Origin: a virus
Strand: one strand, 5' to 3'
Length of the DNA: 44,258 nt
IMG/VR virus record: IMGVR_UViG_3300010367_000184
Location: 1 to 44,258 of that record
The position numbers and the translations under genes were made by a program. Shown piece after piece: positions 33,565 through 42,116 of the stretch. Within the stretch, counting starts at the first letter, position 1, and the number at the start of each line of letters is the position of its first letter. Under the pieces are notes generated by a model. That model was not told the origin of the DNA and did not search any database. It worked only from the letters and a program-made list of their open reading frames with translations.

Positions 33565-33718
33565 TCTTGTTCTTACGGTTCACGATGAATTAGTTATAGA
33601 CTGCCCTGAATGGATAGATGCAAAAATATTGGAAGAAGCTTGTATTAAACCGATTTCATGGGCATTGGATTTACCACTAGCCGTTGAATCAAAAGAAGGT
33701 AAGAGGTATAAAAAGTGA
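33551..33718 (+). CDS. Family A DNA polymerase, C-terminal piece with motif C
   Basis: 55 codons from ATG 33551 (or ATG 33557): MGMIDLVLTVHDELVID... with the H-D-E of motif C, then the C-terminal helix and LPLAVESKEGKRYKK. It is in the same reading frame as the N-terminal piece, separated by about 100 bases with six in-frame stops. No SD is present; start ATG 33557 overlaps the stop of the DUF2493-like fragment (ATGATTGA), so reinitiation is possible. It ends with GTGA overlap to the resolvase. Confidence 0.75.
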   Translation: MGMIDLVLTVHDELVIDCPEWIDAKILEEACIKPISWALDLPLAVESKEGKRYKK

Positions 33719-34188
33719 TTTATACAGGCATCGATCCGGGTAAGCAAGGCGGTGTTTGCCGAATTTTTCCAGAAAATTTTTTATCTATCGCATATTTCTC
33801 TAAAAATGATTCTCCTCTCGTCCATGGATTAGATGAACTCATATATATGGAAAAAGTCGGCCCTCGCCCTAATCAAAGTGCGATCTCTGGATGGACTTTC
33901 GCTGTCGCCGTAGGACGGCTAGAAGGAATGCTAAAGGCATGGAGTAAACCAATTAATTATGTGCTACCTCAAGTGTGGCAAAAAGAGCTTGGCCTATATG
34001 GTATCACATCTGGCATGACTTTTAAATCAAACGATGCTGAAAAAAGATATCGCAAAAAGAAATATCAAGAATACGCAATAAATACATTCCCAAAATATGA
34101 AAAACAGATTACACTAGAAGTAGCTGACGCAGTATGCATAGCGATATATGCAAAGTTAGTGTCTGAAAGAAAGGAGTTTGATATATGA
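33715..34188 (+). CDS. RuvC-like Holliday junction resolvase / crossover junction nuclease
   Basis: 157 residues. RNase H fold: D7 in TGIDPGKQGGV, E in YMEKVGPRPNQS, and the late acidic pair in LEVADAVCIAIYAKL, as in phage RuvC-type endonucleases. It likely resolves branched DNA before packaging. GTG start overlaps the polymerase C-piece stop (GTGA). The downstream gene starts by overlap of its stop. Confidence 0.85.
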   Translation: MIYTGIDPGKQGGVCRIFPENFLSIAYFSKNDSPLVHGLDELIYMEKVGPRPNQSAISGWTFAVAVGRLEGMLKAWSKPINYVLPQVWQKELGLYGITSGMTFKSNDAEKRYRKKKYQEYAINTFPKYEKQITLEVADAVCIAIYAKLVSERKEFDI

Positions 34189-34532
34189 TGAGTGAAGAAG
34201 ATAAAAAAGATTTTATCACATCTTTTAAAGTAATGCAAAAAGAAGTCTACAGAAATACTGTAGAAAAAGGCTTCTGGGAATCAAACAGGTCAGTTGCCGA
34301 AGCTATCGCGTTAATCCATTCTGAACTTTCCGAAGCATTGGAAGCAGATCGGAAAGGATTAATGGATAACCATCTCCCTCACTATAAGGGATTAGTTGTT
34401 GAATTGGCGGATAATATTATTCGAACGATGGACCTATGTGAAAAATTAGGATTACCGTTAGCGGAGGCTGTTATTGATAAACATTTTGATATCAATGTGC
34501 ATCGTCCTCGCCTCCACGGTAAAAAATACTAA
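34185..34532 (+). CDS. MazG-like nucleotide pyrophosphohydrolase
   Basis: 115 residues, all helix. E-x-x-E in LIHSELSEALEADRKG and E-x-x-D in VELADNIIRTMDLC form the metal site of the MazG/all-alpha NTP-PPase family. It could clear non-canonical dNTPs or lower alarmone signals during infection. SD AAAGGAG lies inside the end of the resolvase gene. Confidence 0.85.
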   Translation: MMSEEDKKDFITSFKVMQKEVYRNTVEKGFWESNRSVAEAIALIHSELSEALEADRKGLMDNHLPHYKGLVVELADNIIRTMDLCEKLGLPLAEAVIDKHFDINVHRPRLHGKKY

Positions 34533-34576
34533 AGGGAGTATTGTATTTATGGATGCAACCATACAGGAGAAGTTAT

Positions 34577-36472
34577 ATGAGTGATTTATCAAAACGCCGT
34601 TTAATCGGCGGTCCAGAGGACGATATAATGCGCATCTCCCCTGTGAAATACAAATGGGCCTGGGATTATTATATGCGGGCTAATGCCAATCATTGGCTTC
34701 CAAATGAAATCGACATGCAGAAAGATATCCAGCAATGGAACACGCCGGGGGTATTAACGGATAATGAAAAACATATCGTTAAAACAGCACTTGGATTTTT
34801 TACTACTGCCGATTCTCTTGTTGCCAACAATCTTGTACTTAAGATTTACAAACAGGTTACGGCTCCAGAAGTTAGAATGTACCTTCTCCGGCAAGCTTAT
34901 GAGGAGGCAATCCATTGTTATAAACGTGGAACAGATATACTCACAGAGAATGGATTTATTCCCTTTGAAGACCTCGGAAATGAAAGAGTGGCTCAATATC
35001 ATATGGACGGGTCGATAAGTTTCACGCATATTGATGAGAAAATCTGTGACGAATTTGAAGGGAACCTTATTTCGTTTCAAAACTATGGTACGTACCATTC
35101 CGTGGTTACCCCTAATCATCGTTGTGTAACCTTCAACGAAAGAGGCGGGGGTAGTTTAGAGATAACAATGGCGGAAAAGCTTTCCCCATGCAACCGACGT
35201 TTTCCAGTTTCTGGGGTACTTAAAGGTACCCGATCCTTAACCGATTTTGAACGGCTTCAAATTGCTTATCAAGCCGATGGAGATTTGTTAAACAAAGGGT
35301 TTAAAAATGGAGATGTAACCGATAATATAGGATATCTGTTTTCCTTTAAGAAAGAAAGAAAAATAGTACGAATACGGGAACTCCTAATTCGACTCGCGGT
35401 AGACTACACAGAGACCGTTATTGGATCAGGATTTACAAATTTTTATATTCGCGTTCCAAAGGAAACTCCGCTATCAAAAGATTTTAATTGGTTCTCTTTA
35501 TCCGAAATCTCCGGTAAATGGGCAGAGGAATTTATTGAGGAATTGCAGTATTGGGATGGGCCAACTAGGCCGAAGGGAATTGTGTACACTACAACAAATC
35601 AATTTAATGCAAACCAAGTTGTATTATTATCCCATCTCTGTGGCAAAAGGGCTGACCTATACCCTGCTCCCGAAACAGAAAATCGGAAAGAATCTTATCA
35701 AGTCCACATTTCGGAAAAATCCTATGTTATTGGTAAAACTATCGAGAAAACGGAGGAATATTACAAGGGAAAAGTATACTGCGTTGGAGTCCCAACCGGT
35801 ATGATTGTAGTTCGGTATAACGGAAAAATCGCCGTAAGTGGGAACACTCATTCGTATCAACACATTGTTGAATCGCTGGCCTTGGACGAAGATGAAATCT
35901 TTGAATCCTACCGAACTGTACAGTCGATTTACGATAAAGATGCCTTCGTCACCCAATTGGCTGAATCCACGGGATTAAATGCTATTATTGGATTTTATTT
36001 AATAATGGAAGGTATTTTTTTCTACTCCTCTTTCGCTGCCATTATGGCAATTAAACGCCGTAATCTCTTACCAGGAACCTGTAAGCAATTTGAATATATT
36101 ATGCGGGATGAATCAATGCATCTTAATTTTGGAATTGAATTGATAAACGGTATTTTCGGAGAAAATCCTCCCGGATCATACGATGTAGGGACGGTTAAAT
36201 CAGCTGTCGAAGCTGCCGTTAATCTTGAAAACGAGTACGCTACGAGACTTGTCGGGAAAGGAATGCTTGGATTGTCAGTAGAAAGTTTTCACCAATATGT
36301 TCAATATATTGCCGACCGGCGTCTAGAAGCGGTTTACCAAAATCCTATTTATAAAGTTAAAAATCCCTTTCCTTGGATGTCAGAAATTACAGATTTGCCT
36401 AAATATGGAAATTTTTTTGAAACTCGCGTAACCGATTATGCTATTGGGCAGCAATTAAATTGGGAGGAATAA
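34577..36472 (+). CDS. nrdB: Class I ribonucleotide reductase small subunit (NrdB-type) with intein
   Basis: 631 codons from ATG 34577 (SD CAGGAG); after splicing 321 residues, normal for the family. Makes the tyrosyl-radical/di-iron subunit for dNTP synthesis. Ligands: E-A-I-H just before the intein, E in GFYLIMEG, and E/H in RDESMHLNFG; radical Tyr in THSYQHI just after the intein. The intein (34916-35845) interrupts between the iron-ligand His113 and Thr, so without splicing the active site cannot form. A 10-codon ORF (34549-34581) with its own SD-like sequence overlaps the start. Confidence 0.92.
   Translation: MSDLSKRRLIGGPEDDIMRISPVKYKWAWDYYMRANANHWLPNEIDMQKDIQQWNTPGVLTDNEKHIVKTALGFFTTADSLVANNLVLKIYKQVTAPEVRMYLLRQAYEEAIHCYKRGTDILTENGFIPFEDLGNERVAQYHMDGSISFTHIDEKICDEFEGNLISFQNYGTYHSVVTPNHRCVTFNERGGGSLEITMAEKLSPCNRRFPVSGVLKGTRSLTDFERLQIAYQADGDLLNKGFKNGDVTDNIGYLFSFKKERKIVRIRELLIRLAVDYTETVIGSGFTNFYIRVPKETPLSKDFNWFSLSEISGKWAEEFIEELQYWDGPTRPKGIVYTTTNQFNANQVVLLSHLCGKRADLYPAPETENRKESYQVHISEKSYVIGKTIEKTEEYYKGKVYCVGVPTGMIVVRYNGKIAVSGNTHSYQHIVESLALDEDEIFESYRTVQSIYDKDAFVTQLAESTGLNAIIGFYLIMEGIFFYSSFAAIMAIKRRNLLPGTCKQFEYIMRDESMHLNFGIELINGIFGENPPGSYDVGTVKSAVEAAVNLENEYATRLVGKGMLGLSVESFHQYVQYIADRRLEAVYQNPIYKVKNPFPWMSEITDLPKYGNFFETRVTDYAIGQQLNWEE
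34916..35845 (+). mobile_element. Intein in NrdB (310 aa) with degenerate LAGLIDADG-type endonuclease
   Basis: Begins with Cys1 in CYKRGTDILTENG (block A). Block B is SVVTPNHRCVT (T-x-x-H). Block F/G is KVYCVGVPTGMIVVR...IAVSGN, with +1 Thr. The penultimate residue is Gly, not the usual His. The central part has LTDFERLQIAYQADGDL and LQYWDG, decayed-looking LAGLIDADG blocks, and TTTNQFNANQVVLLSHLCG. Joining HIS113 to Thr (EEAIH-THSYQ) restores the canonical NrdB motif without gap. Splicing competence and homing activity are inferred, not shown. Confidence 0.85.
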
Positions 36473-36474
36473 TT

Positions 36475-38670
36475 GTGAATGTTTTAACAAAACACGGTCT
36501 TGAACCTATAGATGAGTCTCAAGTGAATCAAGCAATTCAAGAAGCTTGTGAAGGATTAGACAAAGTTAATTGGGCTGATGTTGCACAAAAATGCCAAGTG
36601 ACTTGGTATGACGGAATCAGTACTGATGAGCTTGCAGAAGTGACCATACTGTCCGCCGCTTCTTTAATCGAAAATCATCCTAATTATGAATTTGTTGCGG
36701 CAAGATTATTATTAAGAAAAATATACAAAAATAGATCCAGCACTTCTATGTCGGAATCAAACTTATACCACCAGAATTTATTTTTTACATTTGACGAGAG
36801 TATATTGATCAACATAGTTCCTGAACGAGATAAATTATTCCGCTATAGAGGTCTTCGTAGATTATCGGATTCCTATTTGTTAAAAGATAAAGATGGAAAA
36901 TATCTTGAAACTCCACAAAGTTTTTGGATGCGAGTGGCAATGGGGATTGCGCTATCTGAAGATACCAATCATATTGAATGGGCTATAAAATTTTATGATG
37001 TGATGAGTCAATTTCTATATATCCCATCGACCCCAACACTATTTAATGCAGGGTTAAAACGCCCCCAGATGGCATCCTGCTATGTGAACCATGTGGAAGA
37101 TTCGCTGGAGGGAATATTTGATGCTTACGCCAATATCGCCCAAATTGCTAAGTATTCTGGAGGCGTCGGAACTAACTGGTCCCATGTTAGAGGAAGCGGT
37201 GCTGAGATCAGAGGCACAAATGGCCAGTCTACAGGTCTCGTACCCTGGCTTAAAATCCAAAACGACATTGCTTTGGCCGTTAATCAAGGGGGGAAGCGAC
37301 CGGGATCACATTGCGCATACATTGAACCTTGGCATATTGATGTGGAGCAGTTTATCGATCTCCGTAAACCTGTGGGGGATGAGCGCCGCCGCACGCCAGA
37401 TCTTGATACTGCATTATGGATACCTGATCTCTTCATGAAAAAAGTAGAAGCCGATGAGGATTGGTATTTGTTTGATCCTTCTGAAGTCCCCGTATTATGT
37501 GAAACTTGGGGGGAAGAATTTGAGAGTCATTATCAAGTTGGGATTGATCTACAAGTTTATAAAAAGAAAATGAAAGCCCGAGATTTATACAAAAAAATCC
37601 TATCATCTCTTTATGAAACAGGGCATCCGTGGATTACTTTTAAAGATACCTGCAATAGGGATAACCCAATGTCTAAATTGGGAATGATCCGGTCTTCTAA
37701 TTTATGCACAGAAATCACATTAAACACCGGTCCTGGAGAGACTGCGGTTTGCAATTTAGGGTCTATCAATCTTGAAAATCATATTAGTTTTGAAAACGGG
37801 TGGAAAGGAATTGATTTCCAAAAATTAAGAGGTACAACTCGTTTAGCAATACGGATGTTGGATAACGTAATAACAGGTAACTGGTATCCAACAGAAGAAT
37901 CAAAAGATACAAATACCGCAAACCGTCCACTAGGGATCGGCCTTATGGGAATGCAAGTTGTTCGGTATGCTTTCCCTCAACGAAAAGACTTCTTAATTAT
38001 ACAAGACATTTTAATGGATGAGATAAAAAGCGAAGCGGTACGCTCATCCAATTCTCTCGCAAAAGAGCGTGGAGAATTTCCTAATTATAAACAATCAAAA
38101 GGTTTTGCAGGAATTATGAGAAATTCTCATCTTCTAGCAATAGCCCCCACCGCTACTATTTCAGATATAGTTGGAACAGCCCCGTCTATTGAACCGATGT
38201 TCTCGAATCTCTATACTGCTGAAAATTCAAGCGGAGTATTCACAGTTATTAATCGGTGGCTTGTGAAAGATTTCGAGGAATGCGGCTTATGGGACGACCA
38301 AATGATTCTTGATTTGAAAATTAATGGGGGATCAGTTCAAAATATTGATAGAGTTCCCCCATCTTTAAAAAAGAAATATAGAACTGCATTTGAAATCGAT
38401 CCGTTTAAATTAGTGGATGAAGCGGTGGATCGACAAAAATATATCTGCCAAAGCCAATCGTTAAACCTATATGTTGGTTCCCCAAATGGGAAACTCCTCT
38501 ACGACCTCTATATGTACGCCTGGAAGAATGGGATAAAAACAACTTATTACTTACGCACGAAAGGGGCGAGTACAGTCGAAAAATCAACAATCGACCCTAA
38601 TAAATATGGAAAAACTCATATTACCCCAACATGCAATGTTACTGATCCAACTTGTACGAGTTGCCAATAA
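36475..38670 (+). CDS. nrdA: Class I ribonucleotide reductase large subunit (NrdA-type)
   Basis: 731 codons from GTG 36475 (SD GGGAGGA 4-5 bases before). N-terminal partial ATP-cone-like region, then the ten-stranded barrel: C202 in ASCYVN, N409-C411-E413 in SSNLCTEI, C426 in ETAVCNLGSINL, and the radical-path Tyr pair in TTYYLRTKG. The C-terminus C-x6-C-x-x-C (CNVTDPTCTSCQ) is the thioredoxin/glutaredoxin-type reducible tail. It reduces NDPs to dNDPs with NrdB, encoded two bases upstream. Confidence 0.95.
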   Translation: MNVLTKHGLEPIDESQVNQAIQEACEGLDKVNWADVAQKCQVTWYDGISTDELAEVTILSAASLIENHPNYEFVAARLLLRKIYKNRSSTSMSESNLYHQNLFFTFDESILINIVPERDKLFRYRGLRRLSDSYLLKDKDGKYLETPQSFWMRVAMGIALSEDTNHIEWAIKFYDVMSQFLYIPSTPTLFNAGLKRPQMASCYVNHVEDSLEGIFDAYANIAQIAKYSGGVGTNWSHVRGSGAEIRGTNGQSTGLVPWLKIQNDIALAVNQGGKRPGSHCAYIEPWHIDVEQFIDLRKPVGDERRRTPDLDTALWIPDLFMKKVEADEDWYLFDPSEVPVLCETWGEEFESHYQVGIDLQVYKKKMKARDLYKKILSSLYETGHPWITFKDTCNRDNPMSKLGMIRSSNLCTEITLNTGPGETAVCNLGSINLENHISFENGWKGIDFQKLRGTTRLAIRMLDNVITGNWYPTEESKDTNTANRPLGIGLMGMQVVRYAFPQRKDFLIIQDILMDEIKSEAVRSSNSLAKERGEFPNYKQSKGFAGIMRNSHLLAIAPTATISDIVGTAPSIEPMFSNLYTAENSSGVFTVINRWLVKDFEECGLWDDQMILDLKINGGSVQNIDRVPPSLKKKYRTAFEIDPFKLVDEAVDRQKYICQSQSLNLYVGSPNGKLLYDLYMYAWKNGIKTTYYLRTKGASTVEKSTIDPNKYGKTHITPTCNVTDPTCTSCQ

Positions 38671-38834
38671 TGCGTTACGTAGGCAATTGTTTTAATTGCG
38701 ATAAGCCGGTTATTATTTATAGAAATGATAAAACAGATAAACAGGATGATTGGACCTATGAATGCTCCCGTTGTGGGAGATTCATAGGCCGTGAATTAGT
38801 AAGAGAAGAGGCCGACTATCAGAAAGGTTGGTAA
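38670..38834 (+). CDS. Small zinc-ribbon-like protein (54 aa)
   Basis: ATG 38670 overlaps the nrdA stop (TAATG). Two C-x-x-C pairs (CFNCDK and CSRCGR) 24 residues apart, with charged residues between, suggest a zinc ribbon. Coupled with the ribonucleotide reductase genes, but its partner is unknown. Confidence 0.65.
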   Translation: MRYVGNCFNCDKPVIIYRNDKTDKQDDWTYECSRCGRFIGRELVREEADYQKGW

Positions 38835-39176
38835 ATGATGAATGAACAGTGCTTAAACTGTTACAAACCGTGTAGTATTGAAGAAAATAAACCTCCCCGT
38901 CAAAAAATATTAGAGGAGGCTTTAAATTTAACATGTGGCGATCGAGCCAAAACCTATGGCAGGCCAAAACCAAATCTTAATTGCTTCGCACTGCTAATGA
39001 ATGCGTACGTTGCCGGGAAACCGGAGGGATCGGGAGATTTTGATGCAACGGATGCCGCAATATTTATGGCGCTTGCTAAAATATCCCGTATTGCCGTCAA
39101 TAAAAAACATAAGGATAACTATATAGATGGAGCCGCTTATTTAGCGATAGCTCGGGAGGTATTGGAAGATGATTAA
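38835..39176 (+). CDS. DUF6378-like protein (113 aa)
   Basis: After an N-terminal CLNCYKPC motif, residues 25-113 match the DUF6378 pattern: KILEEALNLTCGDRAKTYG, then ALAKISRIAVNKKHKDNYIDGAAYLAIA. This family is frequent near nucleotide metabolism genes and may be a MazG-like all-alpha protein; no enzymatic activity is known to me. It starts at the stop of its neighbour and overlaps thyX by 8 nt. Confidence 0.75.
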   Translation: MMNEQCLNCYKPCSIEENKPPRQKILEEALNLTCGDRAKTYGRPKPNLNCFALLMNAYVAGKPEGSGDFDATDAAIFMALAKISRIAVNKKHKDNYIDGAAYLAIAREVLEDD

Positions 39177-39813
39177 ATGCGAATATATAGACCACATGGG
39201 CAGTGATTTAAGGGTTGCCAATGCCGCCCGTGTGTCCTTTAATAAATGGAAGGAGGAACTCGATGACTCGGATATTAAGCTTATTCATTATCTTGCTTCT
39301 CATCAACATACTACTCCATTTCGGCATCCCCAATTATGCGTCAGAGTTACCGCACCGATTTTCGTTGCAAACCAACTCAAGCGTCACTGTGTTGGATTTG
39401 CGCTCAATGAAGTCTCGCGTCGATATGTTGATGATGATCCACAGTTTTGGAATCCTACAGAGTGGAGAATGCGCCCAGACAAATCCATCAAACAAGGAAG
39501 TAGCGACATTCCAATGCCACCTGATATTCAAGAAGAAATAATGGGGGGTTATTATTCAGTAATAAGAGAAGCAAAAAATTTGTATAGTTCTCTTATTAAT
39601 ATGGGAGTAGCCCCTGAAATGGCCCGCGCTGTTTTGCCGCAATCCATGTTAACTTCCTGGATATGGACGGGAAGCCTTCACGCATGGCTACATTTACTTG
39701 ACTTACGATTAGAAGCCCACAGCCAAAAAGAAACACAAGAATTCGCCCAACAAGCGGAAGAAATCATAAAACAATATTTCCCAGTTAGCCTGGAAGCATG
39801 GAATTCGAAATAG
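39169..39813 (+). CDS. thyX: Flavin-dependent thymidylate synthase
   Basis: 214 residues. ThyX motif in the form KRHCVGFALNEVSRRY (usual R-H-R-x-x-S-x-N-E-x-S-x-R-Y), H-Q-H-T-T-P-F-R-H-P binding loop, and RAVLPQSMLTSWIWTGSLHAWLHLLDLR. It makes dTMP from dUMP with FAD and methylenetetrahydrofolate, matching the ribonucleotide reductase upstream. SD GGAGG in the end of the preceding gene. Confidence 0.95.
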   Translation: MIKCEYIDHMGSDLRVANAARVSFNKWKEELDDSDIKLIHYLASHQHTTPFRHPQLCVRVTAPIFVANQLKRHCVGFALNEVSRRYVDDDPQFWNPTEWRMRPDKSIKQGSSDIPMPPDIQEEIMGGYYSVIREAKNLYSSLINMGVAPEMARAVLPQSMLTSWIWTGSLHAWLHLLDLRLEAHSQKETQEFAQQAEEIIKQYFPVSLEAWNSK

Positions 39814-39863
39814 TATTGCATATGATATTTTAAAAAGGAAAAGGAAAAGGAGGTGTAATATTG

Positions 39864-40106
39864 ATGGATATTGGTAATAGGTTTAATTGGTGTATACTCG
39901 AGAGTCAAAAACTCGGTGAGAAAAGTATATATGAGACATTAAGATGTACCTGTAATACATGGATAGATCGCGATGGAGATGTCTGGTACCCAAAAAATAC
40001 TTCATCCTGTAAAAGATGTTCTTATAAATTTCCTTGCTGGAAATTAGACTATATTGCCCGCCTGCAAAAACAACTACTGGACAACAATATTATCCCAGTG
40101 CATTAA
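39864..40106 (+). CDS. Small Cys-rich protein (80 aa)
   Basis: ATG 39864 follows AAGGAGG by 10 bases (TTG 39861 is a possible alternative at 7). Contains CTCNTW, SSCKRCSY and FPCWKLDYIARLQKQLLDNN, i.e. several Cys in pairs followed by an amphipathic helix. Possible zinc-binding regulatory protein. Function unknown. Confidence 0.6.
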   Translation: MDIGNRFNWCILESQKLGEKSIYETLRCTCNTWIDRDGDVWYPKNTSSCKRCSYKFPCWKLDYIARLQKQLLDNNIIPVH

Positions 40107-40122
40107 TAGGAGGAAAAAAATA

Positions 40123-40389
40123 ATGCCTATTATTGGAAAATTAAAACCAATCCCGCATGAGTTCCAAATTCGCCCTATCGTGGCTTTTTATTCTTTTCGA
40201 AAACCGAAGGGAAAATCCAGCCTAGAAACACGCGGAGAATTAAACGGTAATGCCAAACTAACAGAAGAAGATATACGGTTTATCCGCACCTCTGGTTTGA
40301 CGAATCGAGAATTAAGAGAACGGTTTAATACAACTCAAAGCCATATCACTAACATCCAAAAATTCAGAGCATGGAGGCATGTGAAATGA
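40123..40389 (+). CDS. Small protein with C-terminal HTH (88 aa)
   Basis: ATG 40123 has SD TAGGAGG; an upstream TTG opening was refused. The C-terminal half NGNAKLTEEDIRFIRTSGLT followed by NRELRERFNTTQSHITNIQK is a helix-turn-helix of the kind seen behind HNH/NUMOD-type phage proteins, ending with FRAWRHV. No nuclease core is left, so it may be a DNA-binding regulator or remnant. Confidence 0.65.
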   Translation: MPIIGKLKPIPHEFQIRPIVAFYSFRKPKGKSSLETRGELNGNAKLTEEDIRFIRTSGLTNRELRERFNTTQSHITNIQKFRAWRHVK

Positions 40390-40445
40390 ACATTATGCAC
40401 GAATGCGCTAGTACAGAATGGTACACTAATCCAGAAGTGATTTAG
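40386..40445 (+). CDS. Possible 19-codon ORF
   Basis: ATG 40386 overlaps the HTH gene stop (ATGA) and the frame ends just before the glycosyltransferase SD. The product MNIMHECASTEWYTNPEVI has no features. It may simply be a coupling leader. Confidence 0.25.
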   Translation: MNIMHECASTEWYTNPEVI

Positions 40446-40457
40446 GAGATATTTGCA

Positions 40458-41552
40458 ATGTATAAGTCTACATTACATGTGATCGGTATTCCTCATAAAG
40501 TCCATACTCTAGAAAATTCTCACTGCGCTTTTTCTGGTAAAGCCTTACGATTTTCAAAAATGATGCAAATGCAAGGGTATAAAGTCATTGAATATGCAAA
40601 TGAAGGATCGGATAGCACCGCAGATGAAAAAGTAGTAATACTCAAAAAAACAGAGTTTAACCGGCTTGTCAAAAAGAGCACGGGGCAATACCCGCAACTT
40701 CACGATATCCGAAACGACCTGTATATTGAATTCAATAAAAAATTAGAAAAAAAGATGAAACCTCATGTGAAGAAAGGGGATATTGTTTGCCATACTTTTG
40801 GCGTCGCGAGTATGGGGATCGCCCAAGCATACCCAGATGCTTTCCATGTCGAAACCGGTATCGGGTACCCCGATTGCTTTTCATCATTTCGAATTTACGA
40901 ATCTTACGCGTGGTGGCACTACCACCTTGGCAAGGAACAACGGGGAGGCGGAAACTATGAATTTGTTATCCCGAATTACTACGATGTTTCAGAATGGGAA
41001 TCGTCAGATATTACTGGTAAGTACTTACTATACTTTGGCCGCGTCATACCGGAAAAAGGATTGGATACCGTTCGTGAAATCAGCTTACATACTAATATGC
41101 TTGTGGTTATTTGCGGACAAGGCGAGCAAGAGTATATTGATTCGCTTCTTAAAGATCGCCCTAACCTCATCTACCGTCCCCCAGTAACGGGGTTAGAGCG
41201 TAGTGAATTATTACGAAATGCTTATGCTATGTTGATGCCAACGGTTTACGTCGAACCATTTGGTGGGGCGGGCGTAGAAGGGCAGCTTTGCGGTACTCCG
41301 TTAATTGCTTCTGATTATGGATGTTTTAGCGAAACCGTTCAACCTGGAATCAACGGTTTTAGATGCAAAACATTACAGCAGTGGATGGACGCTACCGAAG
41401 CTGTTAAAGACCTTGACAGAGGAATCATTTCTGGATTGGCCAGAGAACGGTATTCTCTCGAAACAGTAGGCCAACAATATGATAAGTCATTTAGTCAAAT
41501 TCTTGAACTTACTGGATCAGGTTGGTACAGTTTGAAACAGAAGGAGGATTAA
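40458..41552 (+). CDS. GT4-type glycosyltransferase
   Basis: 364 residues, GT-B fold. C-terminal domain: LLYFGRVIPEKGLDTVREI, VICGQGEQEYID, PTVYVEPFGGAGVEGQLCG with the E-x7-E nucleotide-sugar motif, and GTPLIASDYGCFSETV. The N-terminal acceptor domain is shorter. Soluble, no membrane segment. The acceptor could be a virion protein, a host envelope or a modified base; nothing in the window shows which. SD TAGGAG. Confidence 0.85.
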   Translation: MYKSTLHVIGIPHKVHTLENSHCAFSGKALRFSKMMQMQGYKVIEYANEGSDSTADEKVVILKKTEFNRLVKKSTGQYPQLHDIRNDLYIEFNKKLEKKMKPHVKKGDIVCHTFGVASMGIAQAYPDAFHVETGIGYPDCFSSFRIYESYAWWHYHLGKEQRGGGNYEFVIPNYYDVSEWESSDITGKYLLYFGRVIPEKGLDTVREISLHTNMLVVICGQGEQEYIDSLLKDRPNLIYRPPVTGLERSELLRNAYAMLMPTVYVEPFGGAGVEGQLCGTPLIASDYGCFSETVQPGINGFRCKTLQQWMDATEAVKDLDRGIISGLARERYSLETVGQQYDKSFSQILELTGSGWYSLKQKED

Positions 41553-41553
41553 T

Positions 41554-42000
41554 ATGGCAACATATACTTTTACGGAACCGGATGTAATCCCGATTAAATA
41601 TAATGGGGTGGAAGATCGGTATTATGAATTGCAATATGACTATATGGTACAAGTAGATGTAGGGATAGTGAAATCTTTATTAATTACCATACCAAAAGGA
41701 TACGTGACTGACCTTGCTTCGATTCCGAGGTTTGTATGGACACTAACAGGATTAACCCCGGATGGGTTGTACCGGGGGGCCGCTGTTGTTCACGACTATA
41801 TTTACGGTAAGAAAGTAAAAGTCAAACCGTATTCTGATGTATCGGTCTTAGGTATGTCGAAGCCTTTACGCCTCACAAGGGAGGACTGCGACAATATTTT
41901 TAAACAATTGATTCTTGCCTCTGGTGAAGCTAGCTGGAAAGCAAATGTAATGTTTTGGGCAGTGCGAACTTTTGGAGGCTTTTTTTATAAAGACCGTTGA
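41554..42000 (+). CDS. DUF1353 phage protein
   Basis: 148 residues with the family core IPKGYVTDLASIPRFVWTLTG, then GAAVVHDYIYG and TREDCDNIF. A metal-binding peptidase-like role has been suggested by the H-D-Y motif, but the function is unproven. Last gene of the rightward unit. SD AAGGAGG. Confidence 0.85.
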   Translation: MATYTFTEPDVIPIKYNGVEDRYYELQYDYMVQVDVGIVKSLLITIPKGYVTDLASIPRFVWTLTGLTPDGLYRGAAVVHDYIYGKKVKVKPYSDVSVLGMSKPLRLTREDCDNIFKQLILASGEASWKANVMFWAVRTFGGFFYKDR

Positions 42001-42086
42001 CAATACGAATTTCCTCGGATATTATAATAAAGACTGAACTTCACTCATCTCCCCTCTCCTTTTCTACTCACACTCAGACGAATAAT

Positions 42087-42114
42087 AAACCCCCGAAAAA
42101 CTCCGGGGGTTTTT
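42087..42114. terminator. Bidirectional terminator between converging units
   Basis: AAACCCCC / GGGGGTTT stem (42087-42094 with 42105-42112), 10-base loop, TTTTT on the plus strand and TTTATTATT on the minus strand. It ends both the rightward unit (last stop 42000) and the leftward unit (last stop 42117). Confidence 0.88.
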
Positions 42115-42116
42115 CT

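Noticed and set aside
34754-35119. Minus-strand frame opposite nrdB/intein
   Set aside because: Shadow of the coding strand; no SD and no protein-like motif.
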